Positions 54,771 to 64,000 of a stretch of DNA of 64,000 nucleotides are shown in pieces. Position 1 is the first letter of the stretch. The number at the start of each line of letters is the position of its first letter. The stretch comes from Agrypnia vestita (taxonomy: Eukaryota > Arthropoda > Insecta > Trichoptera > Phryganeidae). The notes under the pieces are model-generated. The model did no database searches. It saw only the letters and a program-made list of their open reading frames with translations, and was not told the DNA's origin. The position numbers were made by a program, and so were the translations under genes. The stretch spans positions 146,634 to 210,633 of the forward strand of contig JADDOH010004250.1 in the NCBI GenBank assembly GCA_016648135.1, in the 5' to 3' direction.

Positions 54771-54949
54771 ATACAGTAGTACCTGAAAAATAAAAAAGTT
54801 AGTAAGTGACTAAATGTGAGTATGAGTATTTTAATTAGTGGTCCACCTAAGTCCTGGACCCAGCCCAGGGGGGGTCATGACCCCCATGACCCCCCCCCCC
54901 CCTGGATCCGCGCTTGGCGGCCGCGGCTGACAAATCTGTGTGTGGCGCT

Positions 54950-57149
54950 CTCAGTTTATATTCTCTATTCTATGCTCTCAGTATCTCTCTATTATGTGAT
55001 GTCGTAGCTGTGACAGGAAGAGGTTATGTTGGGTGCAATGTTTTTTAAATGAAAAGTCTTAAGCGTTGTAAAGAAATCGAAGTTTATAAATTGGAACCGT
55101 ATCTTTAGCGCGTAAAAAATACCACGATCGACCCAAAATTGCTGCAAAAACTAAAAGAATTGGAGCCTGATGCCAATATGAATATGGTTATAAAATTATT
55201 CATATAAATTAATTGTTAATATTTTTTAAAACATATTTTATAATTTTGATTCGTATTTTTCTCTTCAGATTTAACTATAAATAAAGGCTAAACTTTATTT
55301 TATGGCCTCACTCGATTTTCTTAAAAATAAGTATCCTGATGTAGTTAAGTGCCCTGATGGCAAAACTGAAATCAAAATTTGGCGGTCGTTAGTATTAAAA
55401 TCTAAATAAATGAATATTTTAAACAAAACTATTTTATTAGGTACCTGCAGGTAATCTTTTCGCAGAACATTAAACAAAAGGCATCACACGTCTCTGGAAT
55501 TATTTTACCGAGAGCTTGAGGTGATATGATACTAGAGAATTTAAGGCATTAGTATGATCTCCCTATTGCAAAAAATCTTAAAGGTGTTGTAGCCTCTCCC
55601 ATACAAAGTTTGCATATTCGCCGCCATTTTATAAAAAATCTTAGCCACAAATTAAATGTATATAAATCGATAGAGGACTTTCATACAAACATAAAACTAT
55701 TCGGTCATAAAATCCTAAAGCGTCATGTTTCTGAGATATTCACATATAAAAAATGTTATTTTGTACCTATGAAGTGTAATACAAATGACACAATCAATAA
55801 GAAAGTATTGTTAAAAAACTAACCCATAAAAACCAAGTTTATATTTTACTCCCTCTCTTTGTAAATTAAGTTTACCATCATGTAATTAAATAATTGATTG
55901 ACTGAAAATGAAACATGTCTAGACAAATATCGATGTCAAAAATCTCTAAAAATATCTCTTTATTATTTGATTTCTTCCCAAAAAACCGAAGTGTGCTGTC
56001 ATCTGTGAACCAATTGTCATAAATTTTCGAAATTCGTAGTGAAGTACCTATTATACCTACCGACGGAGTAATTCAAATTTTAAATATTCCGTGACGTTAT
56101 CAGGCCGCCGCACAGTGGGTCGAAACCGTAATTTGTAATTCCTGTTCAACATTCACAGCTTCAGAGATGATTCCTTCGGGCCAGCTTATTTCATTTTCTA
56201 ACCAATTTTTCCTTATAAACTGGGTTAAATACGACTACTTCGTTCCCATCTAGCTCTTATATTTGAACAATATCTCGTATAAAACTACTATCTACAATTG
56301 TAAAAAAATAGTGAAGTTTGCTGTTGTACTATTAAATGTTCATTTAGTTAGTTTTTGGTCTACCTGTATTGGTTTTATTGTTGATTTTTATATAGTTTTA
56401 TTTTTTAATTGGTTTAGCACAGCGGAGAATCTGTCATATGAAATGTCACATGTATTATGTTTATTATTGATTTTTATGAAAATTTTACCCGTTTTTATTA
56501 AAATCAGCCGTTTTGTCATCTGAGACAGGTAGGTCGACTTCAATATTTCGCGCATAATAATTATCGACACCTAACTTTTGATAGCGATCGATCACTTGAA
56601 ATGGCGGCAAACATAATTTCGTTTTTTCAGTACATATCTATGAGATCTTGAGATAATTTGATATTTTAAAATAATAAAGAGTGTTTTGCATTACATGTAT
56701 ATATATTATATGAATAAGAGAGGTGATCGGCACTCCTTTTAAATAATATCTCAATGAATTTTTCGAATATTAAAGATATTTAAAATGATGATAGTAGGTA
56801 ATTAAGTATTCTACACATTTTTGAAACATCAATCTTTTCGAAATCAATTCTTCTTCCTTTTCTTCGTAAGGTTTTATGAACTTATAATAATAAGTGAAAT
56901 TTTTTAAATATATTTAGGTTTTTTTTTCATTGGAATTTAAAACGTGATGTTAATAGAAACAAGCGATATATTTAAAGAAAAAAAACTGACCGAATTATTT
57001 TCAAAAGATTTTGTTTCTATTTATTATTATAGATGAAGAGAAAGCGGCAAAAAAGTGTGCGTTAAAATGTGCAATAAACGTGTCAGTAAAAATGTAAAAT
57101 GTAAAATGTCCCCGCAATTGTAAAATAATTTAACGTGACAATGATAATA
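54950..57149. other. AT-rich stretch, one repeat J fragment
   Basis: 55819-55862 on the minus strand is the terminus of family J (AACCCATAAAAACCAAGTTT, TTTTACTCCCTCTCTTTG). The plus-strand frame at 55610-55822 runs into it and has no domain. The remainder is unrecognised. Confidence 0.4.
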
Positions 57150-57395
57150 AAAACGAACGCCGGAGAGCGGCCGGCCATCTGTGCGGGTGCAAACTTGTCG
57201 CGACATGTACCTACCCACCGACACGTGCGGACTTCCGGGCGATCCGCGACCCGCGACCCGCGACCGGATGACCGCTAATTAGGTATGCATAATTAATTAA
57301 TAATATTTATCATTATTATCGATCGATTAGTGATTTGTTTGTTCGCGTTCGTATTCGCCGCGCCGGGTAGGGTGGAGAGCGTCGAGCGGTGAGTT
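57150..57395 (+). promoter_or_regulatory. CpG-rich block ending in a consensus 5' splice site
   Basis: GCCGGAGAGCGGCCGGCC, then three direct CGCGACC units at 57245-57266, then CGCCGCGCCGGGTAGGG and GAGCG|GTGAGT at 57389. In a ~33% GC neighbourhood this resembles a promoter with a non-coding first exon and donor site on the plus strand. No downstream exon exists before the satellite array, so an intron crossing it would be needed. Speculative. Confidence 0.25.
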
Positions 57396-58095
57396 TGATT
57401 TTAGAATGTATAATAATAATATTAATACTATAATACTTTTACACACTATTTCATATTTAGTTTGACTTAAATGAAGTTACGAATATAAAAATCTCCATAA
57501 CTATTGATATTAGGTCATGGTTGCTTGAACATTTTAGACTCACAACATAGTCAGGAATCTACCTGCCAAGTTTTTGCTGCTAGCTCTGGTACAGCCTGTA
57601 CGTATATCGTAAAACTACTATCTACAATTTGTAAAAAAATATGTTTGCTGTTGTATTATTAAGTTTTCATTTAGTTTTTAGTATAATTAAGTTCGTTTTT
57701 TGTTGATTATTTGAGTTATTATGTACTTTTGCTCACTATTTCATATTCATATTTAAAATAATATTATAAATATATACGTTTTTTATTTTTTCGATCCATT
57801 TATCTGGTAGAGTAGCAAGTTTATGTACACGCTCATAGCATCAAACGATGGTAGACTAGACAAGGTATGAGAAAAATGGTTTCCAAACGGGGTCAGTTAC
57901 CACTTAGCATAAATTTAATTTTATTTGATCCGCTCCATACAAAAAATACAAAACTTTTTTGCTCAAAATATAAAGTTTAGGAATAAGTTTCATAAGACAA
58001 CTATTGATAAGGTTAATGAGCTCTATCCATCGGCATAAAGAAAAAAGTAAAAAAAGAAAGTTGGTCCCTAAGTCCCTCAAATTAAGGTTTCGACC
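57396..58095. other. AT-rich spacer with an FB right arm
   Basis: 57478-57602 is a right-arm fragment of foldback family FB (CTATTGATATTAGGTCATGG, TTGCTTGAACATTTTAGACT, ..TACAGCCTGTA). The rest is AT-rich sequence up to the start of the satellite. Confidence 0.5.
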
Positions 58096-61000
58096 CACTA
58101 TGCTTCGGTTCCAGCATGGTCGATTGCTGGCAATGCGATAAAAAAATCAACATTTTTTGGGGTCCAAGTAAGATATTTGCTGGTCCAAGTGAGAAAATTT
58201 GCTGGCATTGCGATAAAAAATTCAACATTTTTTGCGGTCCTAGTAAGAAATTTGCTGGTCCAAGTAAGAAAATTTGCGTTATGTTTTTCTCACGTATTTG
58301 AAGATTGTGACCAAACGCGAAGAAATTTAAACGTCATTTTAACAGTGTGCATACCGCACGGTCCATTGCTGGCAATGCGATAAAAAAATTCAACAAATTT
58401 TGCGGTCCTAGTAAGAAATTTGCAGGTCCAAGTAAGAAAATTTGCTGGCATTGCGATAAAAAAATTCAACATTTTTTGCGGTCCTAGTAAGAAATTTTCT
58501 GGTCCAAGTAAGAAATTTGCTGGTCCAAGTAAGAAAATTTGCGTTATGTGTTTCACACATATTTGAAGATTGTGACCAAACGCGAAGAAATTTAAACGTC
58601 ATTTTAACACTGTGCATAAAACACGGTCCACTGCTAACAATGCGATAAAAAAGTCAACATTTTTTGCGGTCCAAGTAAGAAATTTGCTGGTCCAAGTGAG
58701 AAAATGTGCTGGCAATGCGATAAAAAAATTCAACATTTTTTGCGGTCCTAGTAAGAAATTTTCTGGTCCAAGTAAGAAAATTTGCGTTATGTGTTTCACA
58801 CATATTTGAATATTGTGACCAAACGCGATGAAATTTAATAGTCCTTTTAACAGCGTGCATACCGCACGGTCCATTGCTGGCAATGCGATAAAAAATTCAT
58901 ATTTTTTGGGGTCCTAGTAAGAAATTTGCTGGTCCAAGTGAGAAAATTTGCGTTATGTGTTTCTCACGTATTTGAAGATTGTGACCACACGCGAAGAAAT
59001 TTAAACGTCTTTTTAACAGTGTGCATACCGGTCGGTCCATTGCTGGCAATGCGATAAAAAAAATTATCATTTTTTGCGGTCCAAGTAAGAAATTGGCTGG
59101 TCCAAGTGAGAAAATTTGCGTTATGTGTTTCTCACGTATTTGAAAATTGTGACCAAACGCGAAGAAATTTAAACGTCTTTTTAACAGTGTGCATACCGCA
59201 CGGTCCATTGCTGGAAATGCGATAAAAAAAATGTATCATTTTTTGCGGTCCAAGTAAGAAATTTGCTGGTCTAAGTGATAAAATTTGCGTTATGTGTTTC
59301 TCACGTATTTGAAGATTGTGACCAAACGCGAAGAAATTTAAACGTCAGTTTTTCAGTGTGCATACAGCATGGTCGATTGCTGGCAATCCGATAAAAATAT
59401 TCAACATTTTTTGCGGTCCAAGTAAGACATTTGCTGGTCCAAGTGAGAAAATTTGCTGGCATTGCGATAAAAAAATTCAACATTTTTTGCGGTCGTAGTA
59501 AGAAATTTGCTGGTCCAAGTGAGAAAATTTGCGTAATGCGTTTCTCACGTATTTGAAGAATGTGACCAAAAGCGAAGAAATTTAAAAGTCATTTTAAAAG
59601 TGTGCATAAAACACGGTCCACTGCTGGCAATGCGATAAAAAATTCAACATTTTTTGTGGTCCTAGTAAGAAATTTGCTGGTCCAAGTGAGAAAATTTGCT
59701 GGAATTGCGATAAATAAATTCAACATTTTTTGCGGTCCTAGTAAGACATTTGCTGGTCCAAGTAAGAAAATTTACGTTATGTGTTTCACACATATTTGAA
59801 GATTGTGAACAAACGCGATGAAATTTAACCATCAGTTTTTCAGTGTGCATACAGCATGGTCGATTGCTGGCAATCCGATAAAAATATTCATCATTTTTTG
59901 CGGTCCAAGTAAGACATTTGCTGGTCCAAGTAAGAAAATTTGCGTTATGTGTTTCACACATATTTGAAGATTGTGACCAAACACGATGAAATTTTACCGT
60001 CAGTTTATCTGTGTGCATACAGCATGGTCGATTGCTGGCAATGCGATAAAAAAATTCAACATTTTTTGCGGTCCTAGTAAGAAATTTTCTGGTCCAAGTA
60101 AGAAATTTGCTGGTCCAAGTGAGAAAATTTGCGTTATGTGTTTCTCACGTATTTGAAAATTGTGACCAAACGCGAAGAAATTTAAACGTCATTTTAACAC
60201 TGTGCATAAAACACGGTCCATTGCTGGCAATGCGATAAAAAAGTCAACATTTTTTGCGGTCCAAGTAAGAAATTTGCTGGTCCAAGTGAGAAAATGTGCT
60301 GGCAATGCGATAAAAAAATTCAACATTTTTTGCGGTCCTAGTAAGAAATTTTCTGGTCCAAGTAAGAAAATTTGCGTTATGTGTTTCACACATATTTGAA
60401 TATTGTGACCAAACGCGATGAAATTTAAAAGTCATTTTAACAGCGTGCATACCGCACGGTCCATTGCTGGCAATGCGATAAAAAAATTCATATTTTTTGG
60501 GGTCCTAGTAAGAAATTTGCTGGTCCAAGTGAGAAAATTTGCGTTATGTGTTTCTCACGTATTTAAAAATTGTGACCAAACGCGAAGAAATTTTAACGTC
60601 ATTTTAACACTGTGCATAAAACATGGTCCACTGCTGACAATGCGATAAAAAAGTCAACATTTTTTGCGGTCCAAGTAAGAAATGTGCTGGTCCAAGTGAG
60701 AAAATGTGCTGGCAATGCGATAAAAAAATTCAAAATTTTTTGCGGTCCTAGTAAGAAATTTTCTGGTCCAAGTAAGAAAATTTGCGTTATGTGTTTCACA
60801 CATATTTGAATATTGTGACCAAACGCGATGAAATTTAAAAGTCATTTTAACAGCGTGCATACCGCACGGTCCATTGCTGGCAATGCGATAAAAAAATTCA
60901 TATTTTTTGGGGTCCTAGTAAGAAATTTGCTGGTCCAAGTGAGAAAATTTGAGTTATGTGTTTCTCACGTATTTGAAGATTGTGACCAAACGCGAAGAAA

Positions 61001-64000
61001 TTTAAACGTCTTTTTAACAGTGTGTATACCGGACGGTCCATTGCTGGCAATGTGATAAAAAAAATTATCATTTTTTGCGGTCCAAGTAAGAAATTGGCTG
61101 GTCCAAGTGAGAAAATTTGCGTTATGTGTTTCTCACGTATTTGAAGATTGTGACCAAACGCGAAGAAATTTAAACGTCAGTTTTTCAGTGTGCATACAGC
61201 ATGGTCGATTGCTGGCAATCCGATAAAAATATTCAACATTTTTTGCGGTCCAAGTAAGACATTTGCTGGTCCAAGTGAGAAAATTTGCTGGCATTGCGAT
61301 AAAAAAATTCAACATTTTTTGCGGTCGTAGTAAGAAATTTGCTGGTCCAAGTGAGAAAATTTGCGTAATGCGTTTCTCACGTATTTGAAGAATGTGACCA
61401 AAAGCGAAGAAATTTAAAAGTCATTTTAAAAGTGTGCATAAAACACGGTCCACTGCTGGCAATGCGATAAAAAATTCAACATTTTTTGTGGTCCTAGTAA
61501 GAAATTTGCTGGTCCAAGTGAGAAAATTTGCTGGAATTGCGATAAATAAATTCAACATTTTTTGCGGTCCTAGTAAGAAATTTGCTGGTCCAAGTAAGAA
61601 AATTTACGTTATGTGTTTCAGACATATTTGAAGATTGTGAACAAACGCGATGAAATTCAACCATCAGTTTTTCAGTGTGCATACAGCATGGTCGATTGCT
61701 GGCAATCCGATAAAAATATTCATCATTTTTTGCGGTCCAAGTAAGAAATTTGCTGGTCCAAGTAAGAAAATTTGCGTTATGTGTTTCACACATATTTGAA
61801 GATTGTGACCAAACGCGAAGAAATTTAAACGTAATTTTAACACTGTGCATAAAACACGGTCCACTGCTGGCAATGCGATAGAAAAGTCAACATTTTTTGC
61901 GGTCCAAGTAAGAAATTTGCTGGTCCAAGTGAGAAAATGTGCTGGCAATACGATAAAAAAATTCAACATTTTTTGCGGTCCTAGTAAGAAATTTTCTGGT
62001 CCAAGTAAGAAAATTTGCGTTATGTGTTTCACACATATTTGAAAATTGTGACCAAACGCGATGAAATTTAAAAGTCATTTTAACAGCGTGCATACCGCAC
62101 GGTCCATTGCTGGCAATGCGATAAAAAAATTCATATTTTTTGGGGTCCTAGTAAGAAATTTGCTGGTCCAAGTGAGAAAATTTGCGTTATGTGTTTCTCA
62201 CGTATTTGAAAATTGTGACCAAACGCGAAGAAATTTAAACGTCATTTTAACACTGTGCATAAAACACGGTCCACTGCTGGCAATGCGATAAAAAAGTCAA
62301 CATTTTTTGCGGTCCAAGTATGAAATTTGCTGGTCCAAGTGAGAAAATGTGCTGGCTATGCGATAAAAAAATTCAACATTTTTTGCGGTCCTAGTAAGAA
62401 ATTTTCTGGTCCAAGTAAGAAAATTTGCGTTATGTGTTTCACACACATTTGAATATTGTGACCAAACGCGATGAAATTTAAAAGTCATTTTATCAGCGTG
62501 CATACCGCACGGTCCATTGCTGGCAATGCGATAAAAAAATTCATATTTTTTGGGGTCCTAGTAAGAAATTTGCTGGTCCAAGTGAGAAAATTTGCGTTAT
62601 GTGTTTCTGACGTATTTGAAGATTGTGACCAAACGCGAAGAAATTTAAACGTCTTTTTAACAGTGTGCATACCGGACGGTCCATTGCTGGCAATGCGATA
62701 AAAAAAAAAATCATTTTTTGCGGTCCAAGTAAGAAATTGGCTGGTCCAAGTGAGAAAATTTGCGTTATGTGTTTCTCACGTATTTGAAAATTGTGACCAA
62801 ACGCGAAGAAATTTAAACGTCATTTTAACACTGTGCATAAAACACGGTCCATTGCTGGCAATGCGATAAAAAAGTCAACATTTTTTGCGGTCCAAGTAAG
62901 AAATTTGCTGGTCCAAGTGAGAAAATGTGCTGGCAATGCGATAAAAAAATTCAACATTTTTTGCGGTGCTAGTAAGAAATTTTCTGGTCCAAGTAAGAAA
63001 ATTTGCGTTATGTGTTTCACACATATTTGAATATTGTCACCAAACGCGATGAAATTTAAAAGTCATTTTATCAGCGTGCATACCGCACGGTCCATTGCTG
63101 GCAATGCGATAAAAAAATTCATATTTTTTGGGGTCCTAGTAAGAAATTTGCTGGTCCAAGTGAGAAAATTTGCGTTATGTGTTTCTGACGTATTTGAAGA
63201 TTGTGACCAAACGCGAAGAAATTTAAACGTCTTTTTAACAGTGTGCATACCGGACGGTCCATTGCTGGCAATGCAATAAAACAATTCAACATTTTTTGCG
63301 GTCCTAGTAAGAAATTTGCTGGTCCAAGTGAGAAAATATACGTTATGTGTTTCTCATGTATTTGAAGATTTCACAAACCCAAACGCGAAGAAATTTAAAC
63401 GTCTTTTTAACAGAATGCATACCGCACGGTCCATTGCTGGCAATGCGATAAAAAAATTCAACAATTTTTGAGGTCGTAGTAAGAAATTTGCTGGTCCAAG
63501 TAAGAAAATTTGAAGGCATTGCGATAAAAAAATTCAACATTTTTTGCGGTCCTAGTAAGAAATTTTCTGGTCCAAGTAAGAAAATTTGCGTTATGTGTTT
63601 CTCAAGTATTTGAAGATTGTGACCAAACGCAATGAAATTTAAACGTCTTTTTAACAGTGTGTATACCGCACGGTCCATTGCTGGCAATGCGATAAAAAAA
63701 ATTATTATTTTTTGCGGTCCAAGTAAGAAATTTGCTGGTCCAAGTGAGAAAATTTGCTGGCATTGCGATAAAAAAATTCAACATTTTTTGCGGCCGTAGT
63801 AAGAAATTTGCTGGTCCAAGTGAGAAAATTTGCGTTATGCGTTTTTCACGTATTTGAAGAATGTGACCAAAAGCGAAGAAATTTAAAAGTCATTTTAAAA
63901 GTGTGCATAAAATACGGTCCACTGCTGGCAATGCGATAAAAAAGTCAACATTTTTTGCGGTACAAGTAAGAAATTTGCTGGTCCAAGTGAGAAAATGTGC
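58096..64000. repeat. Satellite array with 167- and 243-bp monomers and 1832-bp higher-order unit
   Basis: Using GTGCATA as a marker, units start at 58347, 58612, 58855, 59021, 59189, 59358, 59602, 59845, 60013, 60202, 60445, 60612, 60855, 61022, 61190, 61434, 61677, 61845, 62088, 62255, 62498, 62665, 62833, 63076, 63243, 63415, 63659 and 63903. Spacings are almost all 166-172 or 243-244, with single cases of 189 and 265. Each monomer has a GCGTTATGTGTTTCTCACG..AAACGCGAAGAAATTTAAA module and one (short) or two (long) GCTGGCAATGCGATAAAAA..GGTCCAAGTGAGAAAATTT modules. The array continues past the window end. Short frames on both strands reflect the repeat and no gene is called. Confidence 0.95.

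Larger units (their letters stand above)
49816..54916. mobile_element. hAT element (deletion derivative) split by a later insertion
   Basis: TIRs CAAGGGCGGATCCAG at 49816-49830 and the inverse CTGGATCCGCGCTTG at 54902-54916 match in 14 of 15 positions. The flanks GCGGACGC (49808-49815) and GCGGCCGC (54917-54924) match in 7 of 8, the hAT-type 8-bp duplication. CAGGGGCGGATCCAG is a common hAT terminus. Subtracting the 4016-bp insertion and one 8-bp duplication leaves about 1.08 kb, enough for only the C-terminal part of a transposase. Confidence 0.85.
49656..54949. mobile_element. Possible outermost MITE of a three-level nest
   Basis: The left end GGCGGCCATACACGC follows TTAA at 49652-49655. 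The right side GTGTGTGGCGCT at 54938-54949 is roughly inverse to it. If the hAT and everything in it are removed, about 190 bp remain, a plausible MITE. The right end is diverged and no right TTAA is seen, so this level is tentative. Confidence 0.35.

Noticed and set aside
58116..63784. Many 60-122-codon frames on both strands in the satellite
   Set aside because: 243 is divisible by three, so frames persist across long monomers by arithmetic. The same bases are open on both strands and no conserved start or domain is present.

Overview
This 64 kb window looks like intergenic or heterochromatic DNA from an AT-rich arthropod genome, most likely an insect and plausibly a moth or butterfly. That is inferred from several things: Helitron-like copies starting TCTATACTAATAT, a short AACCT/TTAGG-type interstitial tract, tRNA-derived SINEs, Jockey/CR1-, RTE- and R1-like LINE debris, Penelope-like debris, and very many small inverted-repeat DNA elements. 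I found no convincing host protein gene, rRNA or tRNA gene, and nothing bacterial. Almost every short open frame is either part of a repeat or fits chance expectation.

Layout. 0-11 kb: a Helitron-like copy, a 146-bp palindromic MITE, a SINE, Penelope-type debris, a 321-bp and a 148-bp tandem duplication, a LINE 3' coding fragment (7150-7712, minus), a ~110-bp minisatellite and a second LINE tail. 11-20 kb: sparse, with a TTAA-flanked MITE (16550-17105) and an inverted Penelope-like structure (18141-18720) that carries a terminal endonuclease remnant and hammerhead-ribozyme-like boxes. 20-28 kb: dense MITE territory, including a Harbinger-like element nested in another element, a TA-flanked GCATGC-rich element, a hAT-like MITE with an 8-bp target duplication, two copies of a GC-rich MITE and one of two almost complete ~0.5 kb foldback palindromes. 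28-46 kb: nested elements (foldback and SINE inside a third repeat; a 5'-truncated LINE inside a MITE), two RTE-like fragments, and a hAT-like MITE whose interior is an ATCGATAT-type array bounded by an exact 8-bp target duplication. 46-49.6 kb: R1-like and RTE-like LINE relics on the minus strand.

49.65-54.95 kb is the most informative locus. It contains a hAT deletion derivative (TIRs CAAGGGCGGATCCAG, 8-bp duplication matching 7/8) whose transposase frame is interrupted by a 4016-bp insertion. The insertion has its own TIRs (TAGGGTGTCCCG / TAGGCTGTCCCG) and an 8-bp duplication (7/8). Removing the insertion plus one duplication rejoins the transposase reading frame. The insertion holds a decayed minus-strand gene of a family I recognise from memory as a repeated, largely unnamed arthropod/cnidarian protein, plus about 2.2 kb of GC-richer non-coding DNA.

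58.1-64 kb is a satellite array running off the right edge. It is made of two monomer lengths (~167 and ~243 bp, differing by an internal 76-bp module duplication) arranged in an 1832-bp higher-order repeat. The genes here do not form a pathway. The window records repeated waves of transposition, and the nesting gives relative ages.
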